From: a virus
Reading direction: 5' to 3' (one strand)
Length of the DNA: 24,241 bases
Virus record (IMG/VR): IMGVR_UViG_3300008108_004915
Coordinates: 1-24,241 of that record
The position numbers and the translations under genes are program-made. Under the pieces are notes generated by a model. It was given only the letters and a program-made list of their open reading frames with translations, searched no databases and was not told where the DNA came from. The stretch's first letter is position 1. The number at the start of each line of letters is the position of its first letter. Of this stretch, positions 7,118 to 13,715 are shown piece after piece.

Positions 7118-7345
7118 ATGAAATCAATCGCAATCGTAGTAGCATCATTGTTCGCAGTATCAGCATTTGCACAAGCACCTGCTAAGAAAGAAGAAGCCAA
7201 GCCAGCAGCACCGGCCGCAGCAGCAAGTGCTCCAGCACCAGCTAAGGCAGAAGCCAAGAAAGACGAGAAAAAGCCTGCAAAAAGCGAACCTGCTAAGAAA
7301 GAGCCAGCTAAAGCAGACGCAAAAGCCGCTACTCCAGCGAAGTAA
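7118..7345 (+). CDS. Small secreted Lys/Ala/Pro-rich protein with signal peptide
   Basis: The protein has 75 residues. Residues 1-19 form a classic Sec signal peptide: a short basic start (MKS), a hydrophobic core (IAIVVASLFAVSAF) and a probable signal peptidase I site after AFA, before QAPAKK. The mature 56 residues are almost entirely Lys, Ala, Pro and Glu in loose repeats of AKKE, KPA and AKAEAKK types, so they are probably unfolded and basic. A ribosome site (AAAGGA, 7103-7108) precedes the ATG, and its own regulatory gap lies upstream. Such proteins are common in the genomes of betaproteobacteria and relatives, so acquisition from a host is plausible. Possible roles include the periplasm or cell envelope during infection. 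The function is unknown and no enzyme motif exists. Confidence 0.8.
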   Translation: MKSIAIVVASLFAVSAFAQAPAKKEEAKPAAPAAAASAPAPAKAEAKKDEKKPAKSEPAKKEPAKADAKAATPAK

Positions 7346-7523
7346 TTTTGGGTTAGACGATAGTGATCTCATTATTGATGATGAGATCACATTTGGCCGT
7401 AATTTAAAGGCTCGAGACTTTGGCAAGGTAGTCGATGAAGATGAATTATCAGAGTATGTAAAATTTAGATTATGGTTAGCTAGACAACGAGCAATGGCAG
7501 CATATAGGAAAAAGTGGGCTTGA
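7344..7523 (+). CDS. Small conserved-looking acidic protein with no usual start codon
   Basis: A 59-residue segment reads NFGLDDSDLIIDDEITFGRNL and continues KARDFGKVVDEDELSEYVKFRLWLARQRA to the stop TGA at 7521-7523. Its ordered composition (acidic N-half, a helix FRLWLARQRAMAAYRKKW) looks like real protein, and I recall similar small proteins in aquatic T4-like phages. The frame contains no ATG, GTG or TTG at or near the expected N-terminus. The open frame continues back to ATG 7167 inside the secreted-protein gene, but that upstream part is a low-complexity shadow. Options are a rare start codon (CTG at 7290 or ATT at 7371), a +1 shift at the preceding stop, or a lost start after insertion of the upstream gene. 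The start coordinate given is only the first residue after the upstream stop. Confidence 0.5.
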   Translation, partial: NFGLDDSDLIIDDEITFGRNLKARDFGKVVDEDELSEYVKFRLWLARQRAMAAYRKKWA

Positions 7524-7539
7524 CCCACTTTTTTCTTTT
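7509..7539 (+). terminator. Rho-independent terminator before gp32
   Basis: A stem of AAAAAGTGGG (7509-7518) and CCCACTTTTT (7524-7533) closes a 5-base loop that contains the stop codon of the 59-residue frame. A T-rich run continues to 7539. The gp32 unit is thus insulated from upstream transcription. Confidence 0.88.
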
Positions 7540-7572
7540 GGTAAACAAAGTCAAAAAAACAGCAGATAATCA

Positions 7573-7601
7573 TTGACCTTGATAAATAAAAAGCGCATAA
7601 T
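7573..7601 (+). promoter_or_regulatory. Sigma70-type promoter of gp32 with a nested late octamer
   Basis: TTGACC (7573-7578) and CATAAT (7596-7601) are separated by exactly 17 bases, each one base from the sigma70 consensus. Inside the spacer GATAAATA (7581-7588) is the same late-type octamer found at 5068 and 10472. The early start would be near 7608 and the late start near 7594, leaving leaders of about 50 and 65 bases. Dual control would match T4, where gp32 is made both before and during the late phase. Confidence 0.65.
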
Positions 7602-7666
7602 AAAACATGTGCATAAGGCATATAAACATTTTAGGCATAACACAAGGAGGCATTTAAAATGGCATC
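7595..7666 (+). repeat. GCAT repeats in the gp32 leader
   Basis: GCAT occurs six times in 72 bases (starts 7595, 7611, 7618, 7635, 7650 and 7662), three of them as GCATAA. The run is A/T-rich and extends through the strong ribosome site AAGGAGG (7644-7650) into the second codon. T4 gp32 represses its own translation by coating an unstructured A/U-rich leader, and this repeat region is the natural candidate for such an operator here. Confidence 0.4.
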
Positions 7667-8627
7667 ACTCGCAGAAATCCGTGCTAAACTTCAAGAAGCA
7701 CAATCAAAGTCCACAGGACAATCCACCGGCGGTGGAGACAACGCAATTTACCCACACTGGAACATGCAAGAAGGCAAAGAAGCTGTCGTACGTTTCTTAC
7801 CTGACGGTAATCCAAACAACACATTCTTCTGGGTAGAACGTGCAATGATCAAATTGCCGTTTGCAGGTATCAAAGGTGAAACAGACAGCAGGTCAGTTCA
7901 AGTGCAAGTTCCTTGCGTTGAAATGTACAATGACGGTACAGTTTGCCCGATCCTATCAGAAGTGCGTGGATGGTTCAAAGACAAGAGTCTTGAAGAAATG
8001 GGTCGTAAGTATTGGAAAAAGCGTTCATACATTTTCCAAGGCTTCGTGGTTGAAGATCCGCTCAAGGAAGATAAACTTCCAGACAACCCTATCCGTAGAT
8101 TTATCATTGGTCCTCAGATCTACGCTATTATCCGTTCAGCATTGATGGATCCAGAATTGGATGAGTTGCCAACAGACTTTCTGAAAGGTCTTGACTTCCG
8201 TATTGCCAAGACATCTAAAGGTGGCTTTGCTGATTACTCTACATCAAAGTGGAGCCGTCGTGAACGTTCACTAACAGATGTTGAATCAGCAGCAGTAGAA
8301 GCACACGGTCTTTTTGATCTCAGCGGATTCCTGCCAAAGAAACCCACAGATGTTGAGTTGAAAGTAATGAAAGAAATGTTTGAAGCTTCTGTAGATGGTG
8401 AAGCCTATGACATGGATCGTTGGGGTCAATACTTCAAGCCAGCAGGTATGAGTCAGGCCACTGGTGATCCTAATCGTCCAGCAGCGTCGGCTCCTGCAGC
8501 AGATGCAGACGACGAACCCGCTCCTGTAGCTAAGGCCGTTCCGGCAGCGGCACCAGCAGCTTCGGCAGGTGATAACAGTCGTGCGCAAGATATCCTTGCC
8601 ATGATTCGCAATCGTCAGAAGCAGTAA
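7659..8627 (+). CDS. 32: Single-stranded DNA-binding protein gp32
   Basis: The 322-residue protein (T4 gp32: 301) coats single-stranded DNA for replication, recombination and repair and helps load UvsX through UvsY. The N-terminal MASLAEIRAKLQEAQ corresponds to the basic cooperativity region. The OB-fold core (about 28-240) includes VRFLPDGNPNNTFFWVERAMIKLPF and a segment with Cys86 and Cys96. The C-terminal region (about 272-322) has an Ala/Pro-rich acidic linker and then the tip DILAMIRNRQKQ, standing in for the acidic T4 partner-binding tail. Cys86 and Cys96 match the spacing of the T4 zinc ligands Cys77 and Cys87. The residue equivalent to Cys90 is Leu99 and no His occupies the position of His64, so the zinc site seems lost. 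A strong AAGGAGG ribosome site and its own promoters precede it. Confidence 0.92.
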   Translation: MASLAEIRAKLQEAQSKSTGQSTGGGDNAIYPHWNMQEGKEAVVRFLPDGNPNNTFFWVERAMIKLPFAGIKGETDSRSVQVQVPCVEMYNDGTVCPILSEVRGWFKDKSLEEMGRKYWKKRSYIFQGFVVEDPLKEDKLPDNPIRRFIIGPQIYAIIRSALMDPELDELPTDFLKGLDFRIAKTSKGGFADYSTSKWSRRERSLTDVESAAVEAHGLFDLSGFLPKKPTDVELKVMKEMFEASVDGEAYDMDRWGQYFKPAGMSQATGDPNRPAASAPAADADDEPAPVAKAVPAAAPAASAGDNSRAQDILAMIRNRQKQ

Positions 8628-8636
8628 TAGCTAAAC

Positions 8637-8667
8637 ATAGAGTGTGAGGTAACTCACACTCTATTTC
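8637..8667 (+). terminator. Stem-loop between gp32 and uvsX
   Basis: A perfect 12-bp stem (8637-8648 with 8653-8664) closes a GTAA loop. Only TTTCTC follows, so it may be a leaky terminator or an mRNA 3'-end stabiliser. Either would let gp32 be made in excess over UvsX, as needed for a stoichiometric coating protein. Confidence 0.75.
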
Positions 8668-8686
8668 TCAACAGGGCAAAAATAAT

Positions 8687-9766
8687 ATGGCAAAAGCATT
8701 TGATATTTCTAAATTTAGAAAGTCAATTACTAAATCTATCGACGGTTTAAGTATTGGCTTTAACGACCCAACAGATTGGGTCAGTACAAACAACTACGCA
8801 TTAAATTATCTAATCAGCGGCGACTTTAAACGTGGTATTCCGTTAGGTAAGGTAACTGTGTTCGCAGGTGAAAGTGGTGCAGGTAAGAGTTTTATCTGTT
8901 CAGGTAACCTAGTTAAGAACGCACAAGCACAAGGTATCTTTCCTATCCTGATCGATACAGAAAACGCACTAGACGAAAAGTGGTTACACGCACTTGACGT
9001 TGATACAAGCCCAGATAAGTTGTTGAAACTTAACATGGCCATGATTGACGATGTGGCAAAGACTATTACAGAATTTGTTGCAGAATACAAAACAATGCCC
9101 GAAGACGAGCGTCCTAAGGTGTTGTTCATCATCGACTCGTTGGGAATGTTACTGACTCCCACGGATGTTAACCAGTTTCAAGCCGGGGATCTCAAAGGCG
9201 ACATGGGTCGTAAGCCTAAAGCACTAACAGCACTGGTTCGTAACTGTGTGAACATGTTTGGTAGTTTAGGTATTGGTCTAGTAGCAACTAATCACACATA
9301 CGCAAGTCAGGATATGTTTGATCCAGATGATAAGATCTCAGGCGGTCAAGGTTTCATTTACGCATCTAGTATCGTTGTTGCTATGCGTAAACTAAAACTG
9401 AAACTTGATGCAGACGGTAACAAGACTACAACTGTACAAGGTATTCGTGCAGCCTGTAAGATCATGAAAACACGTTATGCAAAGCCCTTTGAAAGTGTAC
9501 AGGTCGAGATTCCTTATGAAACAGGTATGAGTCCATATAGTGGATTGGTCGACTTGTTTGAAGCCAAAGGCATGCTCAAAAAAGAAGGTAACAGCCTTGT
9601 CTACACCACCAAAGACGGTGAGATCATCAAACAGTTCCGTAAGGCATGGGAACGCAATGAGAAAGATGGGCTTGACATCGCCATGGAGGACATTTCAAAA
9701 CATGGCGAAATTTCCGCTTCAGAGATAACTACTATTGTTGAACCTGAAACGGAGATTACTGAATGA
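8687..9766 (+). CDS. uvsX: UvsX, RecA-like recombinase
   Basis: This 359-residue protein (T4 UvsX: 391) forms ATP-dependent filaments on single-stranded DNA for strand exchange and recombination-dependent replication. Walker A is GESGAGKS (61-68), closer to RecA than the unusual T4 version. Glu92 in DTENA is the likely catalytic glutamate, and Walker B is VLFIID (145-150). DNA-binding loop regions follow at about 160-185, and 200-225 includes TNHTYASQDMF and the glycine-rich ISGGQG. The C-terminus is charged. An AGGG motif lies 10 bases before the ATG. It follows gp32 after a stem-loop, and its stop overlaps the next ATG (ATGA). Confidence 0.95.
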   Translation: MAKAFDISKFRKSITKSIDGLSIGFNDPTDWVSTNNYALNYLISGDFKRGIPLGKVTVFAGESGAGKSFICSGNLVKNAQAQGIFPILIDTENALDEKWLHALDVDTSPDKLLKLNMAMIDDVAKTITEFVAEYKTMPEDERPKVLFIIDSLGMLLTPTDVNQFQAGDLKGDMGRKPKALTALVRNCVNMFGSLGIGLVATNHTYASQDMFDPDDKISGGQGFIYASSIVVAMRKLKLKLDADGNKTTTVQGIRAACKIMKTRYAKPFESVQVEIPYETGMSPYSGLVDLFEAKGMLKKEGNSLVYTTKDGEIIKQFRKAWERNEKDGLDIAMEDISKHGEISASEITTIVEPETEITE

Positions 9767-9996
9767 AAGAAGATTTAATTGCTGACCTGTGGCATGTGGT
9801 GATTGGACATATTCCTGAAAAACAAAGACCAGATGTGGCCACTGATTTTGTAAACACATTGTTGGACTATGGTATTAAAGAAAGTGTGTTAGACAGTCTG
9901 CAAGGAGTAGATCCTTTTCTCGACGAAGCTATTACATACGCTATCGACGGCGAAGAGATCGATGATGACACAGACAGCTACGACGAAGAGGAATAA
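9763..9996 (+). CDS. Small acidic protein between uvsX and uvsY, function unknown
   Basis: A 77-residue, strongly acidic protein starts in an ATGA overlap with the uvsX stop, so it is translationally coupled. Residues 1-40 form helices (LIADLWHVVIGHIPEKQRPDV and TDFVNTLLDYGI), followed by SVLDSLQGVDPFLDEAITYAI. The last 15 residues are nearly all Asp, Glu, Ser and Tyr. The stop is directly adjacent to the ATG of the uvsY-like gene. Its fixed place in the recombination operon suggests an accessory to UvsX or UvsY filament assembly, or a DNA mimic. That is inference only; I know of no defined function for it. Confidence 0.85.
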   Translation: MKEDLIADLWHVVIGHIPEKQRPDVATDFVNTLLDYGIKESVLDSLQGVDPFLDEAITYAIDGEEIDDDTDSYDEEE

Positions 9997-10452
9997 ATGA
10001 ATTGGTACGACAAGGTCAGTAAAGATATAAGCAACATTCCCGATGCTGCGGCCTATTATGAAGCTGAGTTAATCGAAGCAAAACAAGATGTCCGCATAGC
10101 GGGAAACATCGAGAAGGCAAGTTCGCAAATGCCTGGCATCGTGGAAGAACGTTTTAATCAACTTCAAGAAATTGAAGGTATCCTTGAGTACTTAAACATT
10201 GAACTTCGAAGGCTTCGTAGTCAGCATTTTCGCAAATATTTAGAAAACTATCAACGAGCTTTATCTTCTAGGGACTGTGAAAAGTTTGTAGAAGGTGAAG
10301 CTGACGTTGTAGATTTTGAAAAGATCATCAACGATTTTGCCTTGCTTCGAAATAAATGGTTAGGTATTATCAAAGCACTTGATCAAAAACAATGGCATCT
10401 AAGTAACATTGTTAAACTACGAGTATCTGGTCTAGAAGACGCCAGTCTTTAA
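9997..10452 (+). CDS. uvsY: UvsY-like recombination mediator
   Basis: The 151-residue protein compares with 137 in T4 UvsY, which forms ring-shaped oligomers that load UvsX onto gp32-coated single-stranded DNA. It is almost wholly helical. The central block IEGILEYLNIELRRLRSQHF and the following KYLENYQRALSSRDCEKFVEGE carry the basic and acidic helix pattern I associate with UvsY. The C-terminal helix (about 120-148) contains LGIIKALDQKQWHLSNIVKLR. It directly follows the uvsX operon with a GAGGAA ribosome site and zero intergenic bases. In T4, uvsX is encoded elsewhere and uvsY lies next to uvsW; here uvsX and uvsY are together and uvsW is 11 kb away. Confidence 0.82.
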   Translation: MNWYDKVSKDISNIPDAAAYYEAELIEAKQDVRIAGNIEKASSQMPGIVEERFNQLQEIEGILEYLNIELRRLRSQHFRKYLENYQRALSSRDCEKFVEGEADVVDFEKIINDFALLRNKWLGIIKALDQKQWHLSNIVKLRVSGLEDASL

Positions 10453-10468
10453 ATACTGGATAATATAC

Positions 10469-10484
10469 GCAGATAAATATCTGC
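10469..10484 (+). promoter_or_regulatory. Late-promoter-like octamer inside a perfect inverted repeat
   Basis: GATAAATA (10472-10479) ends 5 bases before ATG 10485. It is embedded in GCAGATA-AA-TATCTGC (10469-10484), a perfect 7-bp inverted repeat with a 2-base centre. There is no Shine-Dalgarno. This element opens the glycan island on the plus strand. Confidence 0.62.
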
Positions 10485-10955
10485 ATGAAACGCATTGTAT
10501 TAATCACCGGAGGATTTGATCCTCTTCACTCTGGGCATATTGCCTACATCAACTCAGCACGAGAACTCGGCGATTCGTTAATCGTTGGAGTTAATTCTGA
10601 CGAATGGTTACGCAGAAAGAAGGGGCAAGAATTTATGCCCTGGGAAGAACGTGCAACTATTATTTCAGCACTTCACTATGTTGATCGGGTTATTAACTTT
10701 GATGACAGCGATAACAGCGCCAAGGATGCTATTAGAAAAGTTCGATCAATCTACCCGACTGCACAAATAGTCTTTGCCAACGGTGGAGACAGAACCAAAG
10801 AAAACATCCCAGAGATGGATCTACTTCAAGAGATGCTTCATTTAGATTTTGTATTTGCTGTCGGCGGCGATGATAAAAAGAACTCAAGCAGTTGGATCCT
10901 ACAAGAATGGGCCTACGTGCCGAGTACTGGATTGTCAGCGAAGGTGAAGCAATAG
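10485..10955 (+). CDS. HldE/RfaE-like cytidylyltransferase-fold nucleotidyltransferase
   Basis: A 156-residue protein of the cytidylyltransferase fold, which joins a nucleotide to a phosphorylated sugar or alditol. It has GGFDPLHSGHIAYINSA with the nucleotide-binding HxGH (15-18) and SDEWLRRKKG for substrate and phosphate contacts. MPWEERATIISALHYVDRVI also resembles the heptose-1-phosphate adenylyltransferase half of HldE, and FANGGDRTKENIPE and a second signature NSSSWIL follow. The substrate cannot be set from motifs; ADP-heptose-like, CDP-glycerol-like and other products are possible. After residue 142 the sequence loses sense and stops, while a cupin sequence continues in the -1 frame. 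This suggests the gene was once longer (see the next entry). Its late octamer lies 5 bases before the ATG. Confidence 0.85.
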   Translation: MKRIVLITGGFDPLHSGHIAYINSARELGDSLIVGVNSDEWLRRKKGQEFMPWEERATIISALHYVDRVINFDDSDNSAKDAIRKVRSIYPTAQIVFANGGDRTKENIPEMDLLQEMLHLDFVFAVGGDDKKNSSSWILQEWAYVPSTGLSAKVKQ

Positions 10956-11134
10956 TTAATAGACAAATGGAAAGCGGGTATTCCTTACCATCTGTTCATT
11001 TAAGAAAACATATAGAATATAAAGTGCCTGTAAAAGAATGGCATCAGTTAACTAATCCGTTCGATGTCCCAGTAAAAGTAGTCGAAATACAATACGGCGA
11101 ACAATGCATTGAAGAGGACATAGAAAGAAAATGA
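10907..11134 (+). pseudogene. Fragment of a mannose-6-phosphate isomerase-type cupin, out of frame with the upstream gene
   Basis: Seventy-five residues from ATG 10907 give the C-terminal half of a type II mannose-6-phosphate isomerase/GMP-type cupin. RAEYWIVSEGEAIV is the first beta motif, KEWHQLTNP the metal-site region and VKVVEIQYGEQCIEEDIER the typical end. The first part of the cupin, with the residues that normally precede RAEYW (an RPWG-type start and PG..LS..H motif), is missing. The nucleotidyltransferase upstream ends in the 0 frame at the same spot, overlapping this frame by 49 bases. In aquatic phages I recall these two domains fused in one protein. The simplest reading is an out-of-frame deletion of roughly 40 codons. 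It could still be translated as a small protein, but the sheet would be incomplete. Its stop overlaps the ATG of the next gene. Confidence 0.6.
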
Positions 11135-11811
11135 TTCCAATTTTTATCGGATACGACCCCCGAGAAGCTATAGCATACCATGTATGCACAAATAGTATTA
11201 TTAGACATTCTAGTCATCCGGTGAGTATTAATCCCTTGGCATTGAATATACTAAAAGACTACGAAGAAAAACACACAGACGGTAGTAATCATTTTATCTA
11301 TAGTCGTTTCCTAGTACCTCACTTAATGCAATATAAAGGTTGGGCAATATTCATGGACGGCGACATGTTGTTACGAGACGATATTGAAAAGCTATGGGCA
11401 TTGAGAGATGAGTCAAAAGCAGTAATGGTTGTTAAACATGACTATAAAACTAAAATGACTGAAAAATATCTTGGTTCTAAAAATGAAGATTATCCTTGTA
11501 AAAATTGGTCAAGCGTGATCCTTTGGAACTGTGGCCATCCTGCCAATGCTGTAGTTACTCCGGAATTTATACAAAACGCCACAGGGGCACAGGTACATAG
11601 ATTTACATGGCTCGCTGATGAGCTGGTTGGCGAATTACCAGCTGAATGGAATTGGTTAGATATTGAATATGAATGGAACCCCCAAGCAAAATTAGTTCAT
11701 TATACATTAGGTACTCCTTGTTTCCATGAGTTCGCCGACCAAGGCGATTTTGCCAACGAGTGGCATAGAGAAAAAATTTATGTAGATTATTGTCTACAAC
11801 ACGGCCTATGA
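11131..11811 (+). CDS. Glycosyltransferase, GT-A fold, GT8-like
   Basis: This 226-residue protein starts in an ATGA overlap with the cupin fragment. It begins with a short Rossmann strand (IPIFIGYDPREAIAYHVCTNSI) typical of compact bacterial and phage GT8-type transferases. It carries FIYSRFLVPHL (55-65) before the metal- and nucleotide-sugar-binding DxD, D76-G-D78 in AIFMDGDMLL. Late motifs are TWLADELVGELPAEWN and LVHYTLGTPCF, the latter placing a His near the active site as in GT8 enzymes. It should be cytosolic, as no membrane segment is present. Donor and acceptor cannot be read from sequence. It is coupled to the following paralog array by another ATGA overlap. Confidence 0.82.
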   Translation: MIPIFIGYDPREAIAYHVCTNSIIRHSSHPVSINPLALNILKDYEEKHTDGSNHFIYSRFLVPHLMQYKGWAIFMDGDMLLRDDIEKLWALRDESKAVMVVKHDYKTKMTEKYLGSKNEDYPCKNWSSVILWNCGHPANAVVTPEFIQNATGAQVHRFTWLADELVGELPAEWNWLDIEYEWNPQAKLVHYTLGTPCFHEFADQGDFANEWHREKIYVDYCLQHGL

Positions 11812-12605
11812 TATTTCTCAGCAAAAACGGAGAAGATCCCTACATCAATATGTTTGCACAAGGCTGCAAAACTAAATTCACAGCCACTGAAGATTTTCAA
11901 TACAGCAGCAGTCAGGATCCTATTGTGCTGAGAGGTATTCTTAAAAAGAAAATAATTCACAAGTGCTGGGAAGATCGTCGCGATTTCTATTATGTAGACA
12001 CGGGCTATTTTGGCAATGAAATTACAAATTCTAATCCTAATGGATGGAAGTATTGGCATCGTATAGTAAAAAATGATTTGCAGCACAACACAGTAATAAA
12101 ACGTCCGGATGATAGATTTCGACATTTTAACAAAAAAATACACGCATGGAAAACACCTGGCAGAAAAATATTGATTGCCAAGCCTGACGAAAAACCTATG
12201 AAGTTCTATGACTATGACATGAAGACATGGCTGGATCACGTAGTAGCGACTATTAGACAACATACTGATCGTCCGATTGAAATTCGTGATCGTGCGGCTA
12301 AAAGATTAGATCGCATGGTGACCAATACACTACAAGAAGCCTTGGACGATGATGTATTTGCCCTGGTAACTTTTAACAGTGTAGCAGCCACTGAGGCTGT
12401 GTTTTATGGGGTGCCAGTCTTTACTTTAGCTCCTTCGAACGCAGCAGCGCCTATGGGATTACAGGATCTCAGTCTAATAGAAACGCCTCGATATCCAGAC
12501 ACTGACGAGAGATATCAGTGGGCATGTCATTTGGCCTACGGACAGTTTCACAACAGTGAGTTATCTTCCGGACGTGCATTAGAATTACTACAAGAGAATT
12601 TTTAA
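11808..12605 (+). CDS. Paralog A of a five-member family, putative GT-B-like glycosyltransferase
   Basis: ATG 11808 in an ATGA overlap is taken as the start (265 residues), in preference to an upstream TTG. The N-half contains YYVDTGYFGN and then YWHRIVKNDLQH. The C-half contains KTWLDHVVATIRQHTDRPIE, then FNSVAATEAVFYGVPVF and the closing WACHLAYGQFHNSEL block. The same order of motifs recurs in the genes at 12609, 13708, 14657 and 20419. The SxAATEAxxxGxPV stretch resembles the nucleotide-sugar-binding part of GT-B enzymes such as the capsule Kdo transferases KpsC/KpsS and CDP-glycerol transferases. That link is a pattern judgement. There is no membrane segment. Confidence 0.75.
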   Translation: MIFLSKNGEDPYINMFAQGCKTKFTATEDFQYSSSQDPIVLRGILKKKIIHKCWEDRRDFYYVDTGYFGNEITNSNPNGWKYWHRIVKNDLQHNTVIKRPDDRFRHFNKKIHAWKTPGRKILIAKPDEKPMKFYDYDMKTWLDHVVATIRQHTDRPIEIRDRAAKRLDRMVTNTLQEALDDDVFALVTFNSVAATEAVFYGVPVFTLAPSNAAAPMGLQDLSLIETPRYPDTDERYQWACHLAYGQFHNSELSSGRALELLQENF

Positions 12606-12608
12606 AAT

Positions 12609-13715
12609 ATGAAAGCACTTATAAGCGACAAAGAGATAGCAAATTTTTTAGTCACAACGATTGCTAACAGTTTCAGTGATGCTGACATAGAAACTGCACT
12701 GTCTCTCGAATATAACGAACAAGAAACAGGCAACGAAATTTTAAATATTATTGAAAAGAGAGATGCAGGTAAAATAGATAAGTTTAAGGATAAGTTAAAA
12801 GGAAAACTGAGGTTAGCAGTAGATAGAGATTTACGAGCTCATATCGAAAAACTTCAAAACTTTTTAAACAACACAAGAAAAAGAAAAGAATATGTTATTC
12901 GACAAAACTTTTCAAAAATTGTGGAAAAGTTAGGTGTTGAGAATATCCTAGACTTGTATAAACTCAGCGATGAACACGGGTTTGTTAAGTCAGTGGGATT
13001 ACAAATTGATGAAAACACCCAGTTAGTTAGACGATCGACATATCAAAATTCGTTAGACGACTGCATTTTAAGAAACACCACAGGCAACGAAAATATCTTG
13101 GTTGACAAGATAGATAATGCTCTTCCGTTTTGGTTTATTGATTCCGGATACACTAATTTTTTAGAAGGCAAGCAGAAAAAATGGCATCGACTAACTAGAA
13201 ATCACATCCATCAATTGCCAACATTTCAACCGCCGGTTGACAGATTGTCGATATTTAAAGAATTTCCAAAGCCGTGGCGTACTGGTGGCAGCGATATATT
13301 GATAATTGAACCCGGCCCATTTTCTGCGGCAATCTTTCATGTAGATGTACAACAATGGAGGAATGCCATTGAATCAGAATTGAGAAAATACACCGATAAA
13401 CCGATTAAATTTAGACCGAAAATAGATAAAAAGAATAGACAATCATTATACCAAGAATTATTAAATGAAGATTATTATTGTGTGATAAACATCAATTCAA
13501 ACGCTGCCACTGAAGCAGTGTGGGCAGGAATACCTATAATTACACTTGACAGACATATAACCAATTCGATTAGTCGATCAAAGATTTCAGAAATAAATGA
13601 TCTCGCGAGGCCGCATTTAGCTAATTGGCTGTGCATGCTCAGTTACAGTCAATTCACCTACAATGAATTAATAAACGGCACTGCATCAGCAATAATAAAA
13701 AACTATCATGTCTAA
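12609..13715 (+). CDS. Paralog B of the putative GT-B-like family, with an N-terminal extension
   Basis: This 368-residue protein is about 100 residues longer than its relatives. Residues 1-110 are a charged helical extension with coiled-coil character (KFKDKLKGKLRLAVDRDLRAHIEKL), absent from the other copies. The family signatures then follow: FWFIDSGYTN (about 174-183), KKWHRLTRNHIHQ, QQWRNAIESELRKYTDKPI, INSNAATEAVWAGIPIITL and NWLCMLSYSQFTYNEL. It starts 3 bases after paralog A with only weak ribosome-site likeness and overlaps paralog C by 8 bases. It looks more A/T-rich than its neighbours by eye. The extension may recruit a partner or another subunit. Enzyme activity is inferred from the family likeness. 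Confidence 0.75.
   Translation: MKALISDKEIANFLVTTIANSFSDADIETALSLEYNEQETGNEILNIIEKRDAGKIDKFKDKLKGKLRLAVDRDLRAHIEKLQNFLNNTRKRKEYVIRQNFSKIVEKLGVENILDLYKLSDEHGFVKSVGLQIDENTQLVRRSTYQNSLDDCILRNTTGNENILVDKIDNALPFWFIDSGYTNFLEGKQKKWHRLTRNHIHQLPTFQPPVDRLSIFKEFPKPWRTGGSDILIIEPGPFSAAIFHVDVQQWRNAIESELRKYTDKPIKFRPKIDKKNRQSLYQELLNEDYYCVININSNAATEAVWAGIPIITLDRHITNSISRSKISEINDLARPHLANWLCMLSYSQFTYNELINGTASAIIKNYHV

Noticed and set aside
7341-7350. Programmed +1 frameshift joining the secreted protein to the 59-residue frame
   Set aside because: The site GCG-AAG-TAA does not resemble known shift signals, and a fusion of a signal peptide and unfolded linker to an acidic small protein is unlikely. Kept only as an option in the finding.
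7160-7621. 153-residue minus-strand reading frame
   Set aside because: It is the complement of the Lys/Ala/Pro-rich gene and of the 59-residue frame. The composition (runs of Cys, Leu, Phe, Trp) is that of an antisense shadow, and it crosses a terminator.
11787-12263. 158-residue minus-strand frame opposite paralog A
   Set aside because: It is opposite a gene with clear family motifs, rich in Phe, Ile, Tyr and Cys as expected for antisense of such DNA, and without supporting context.
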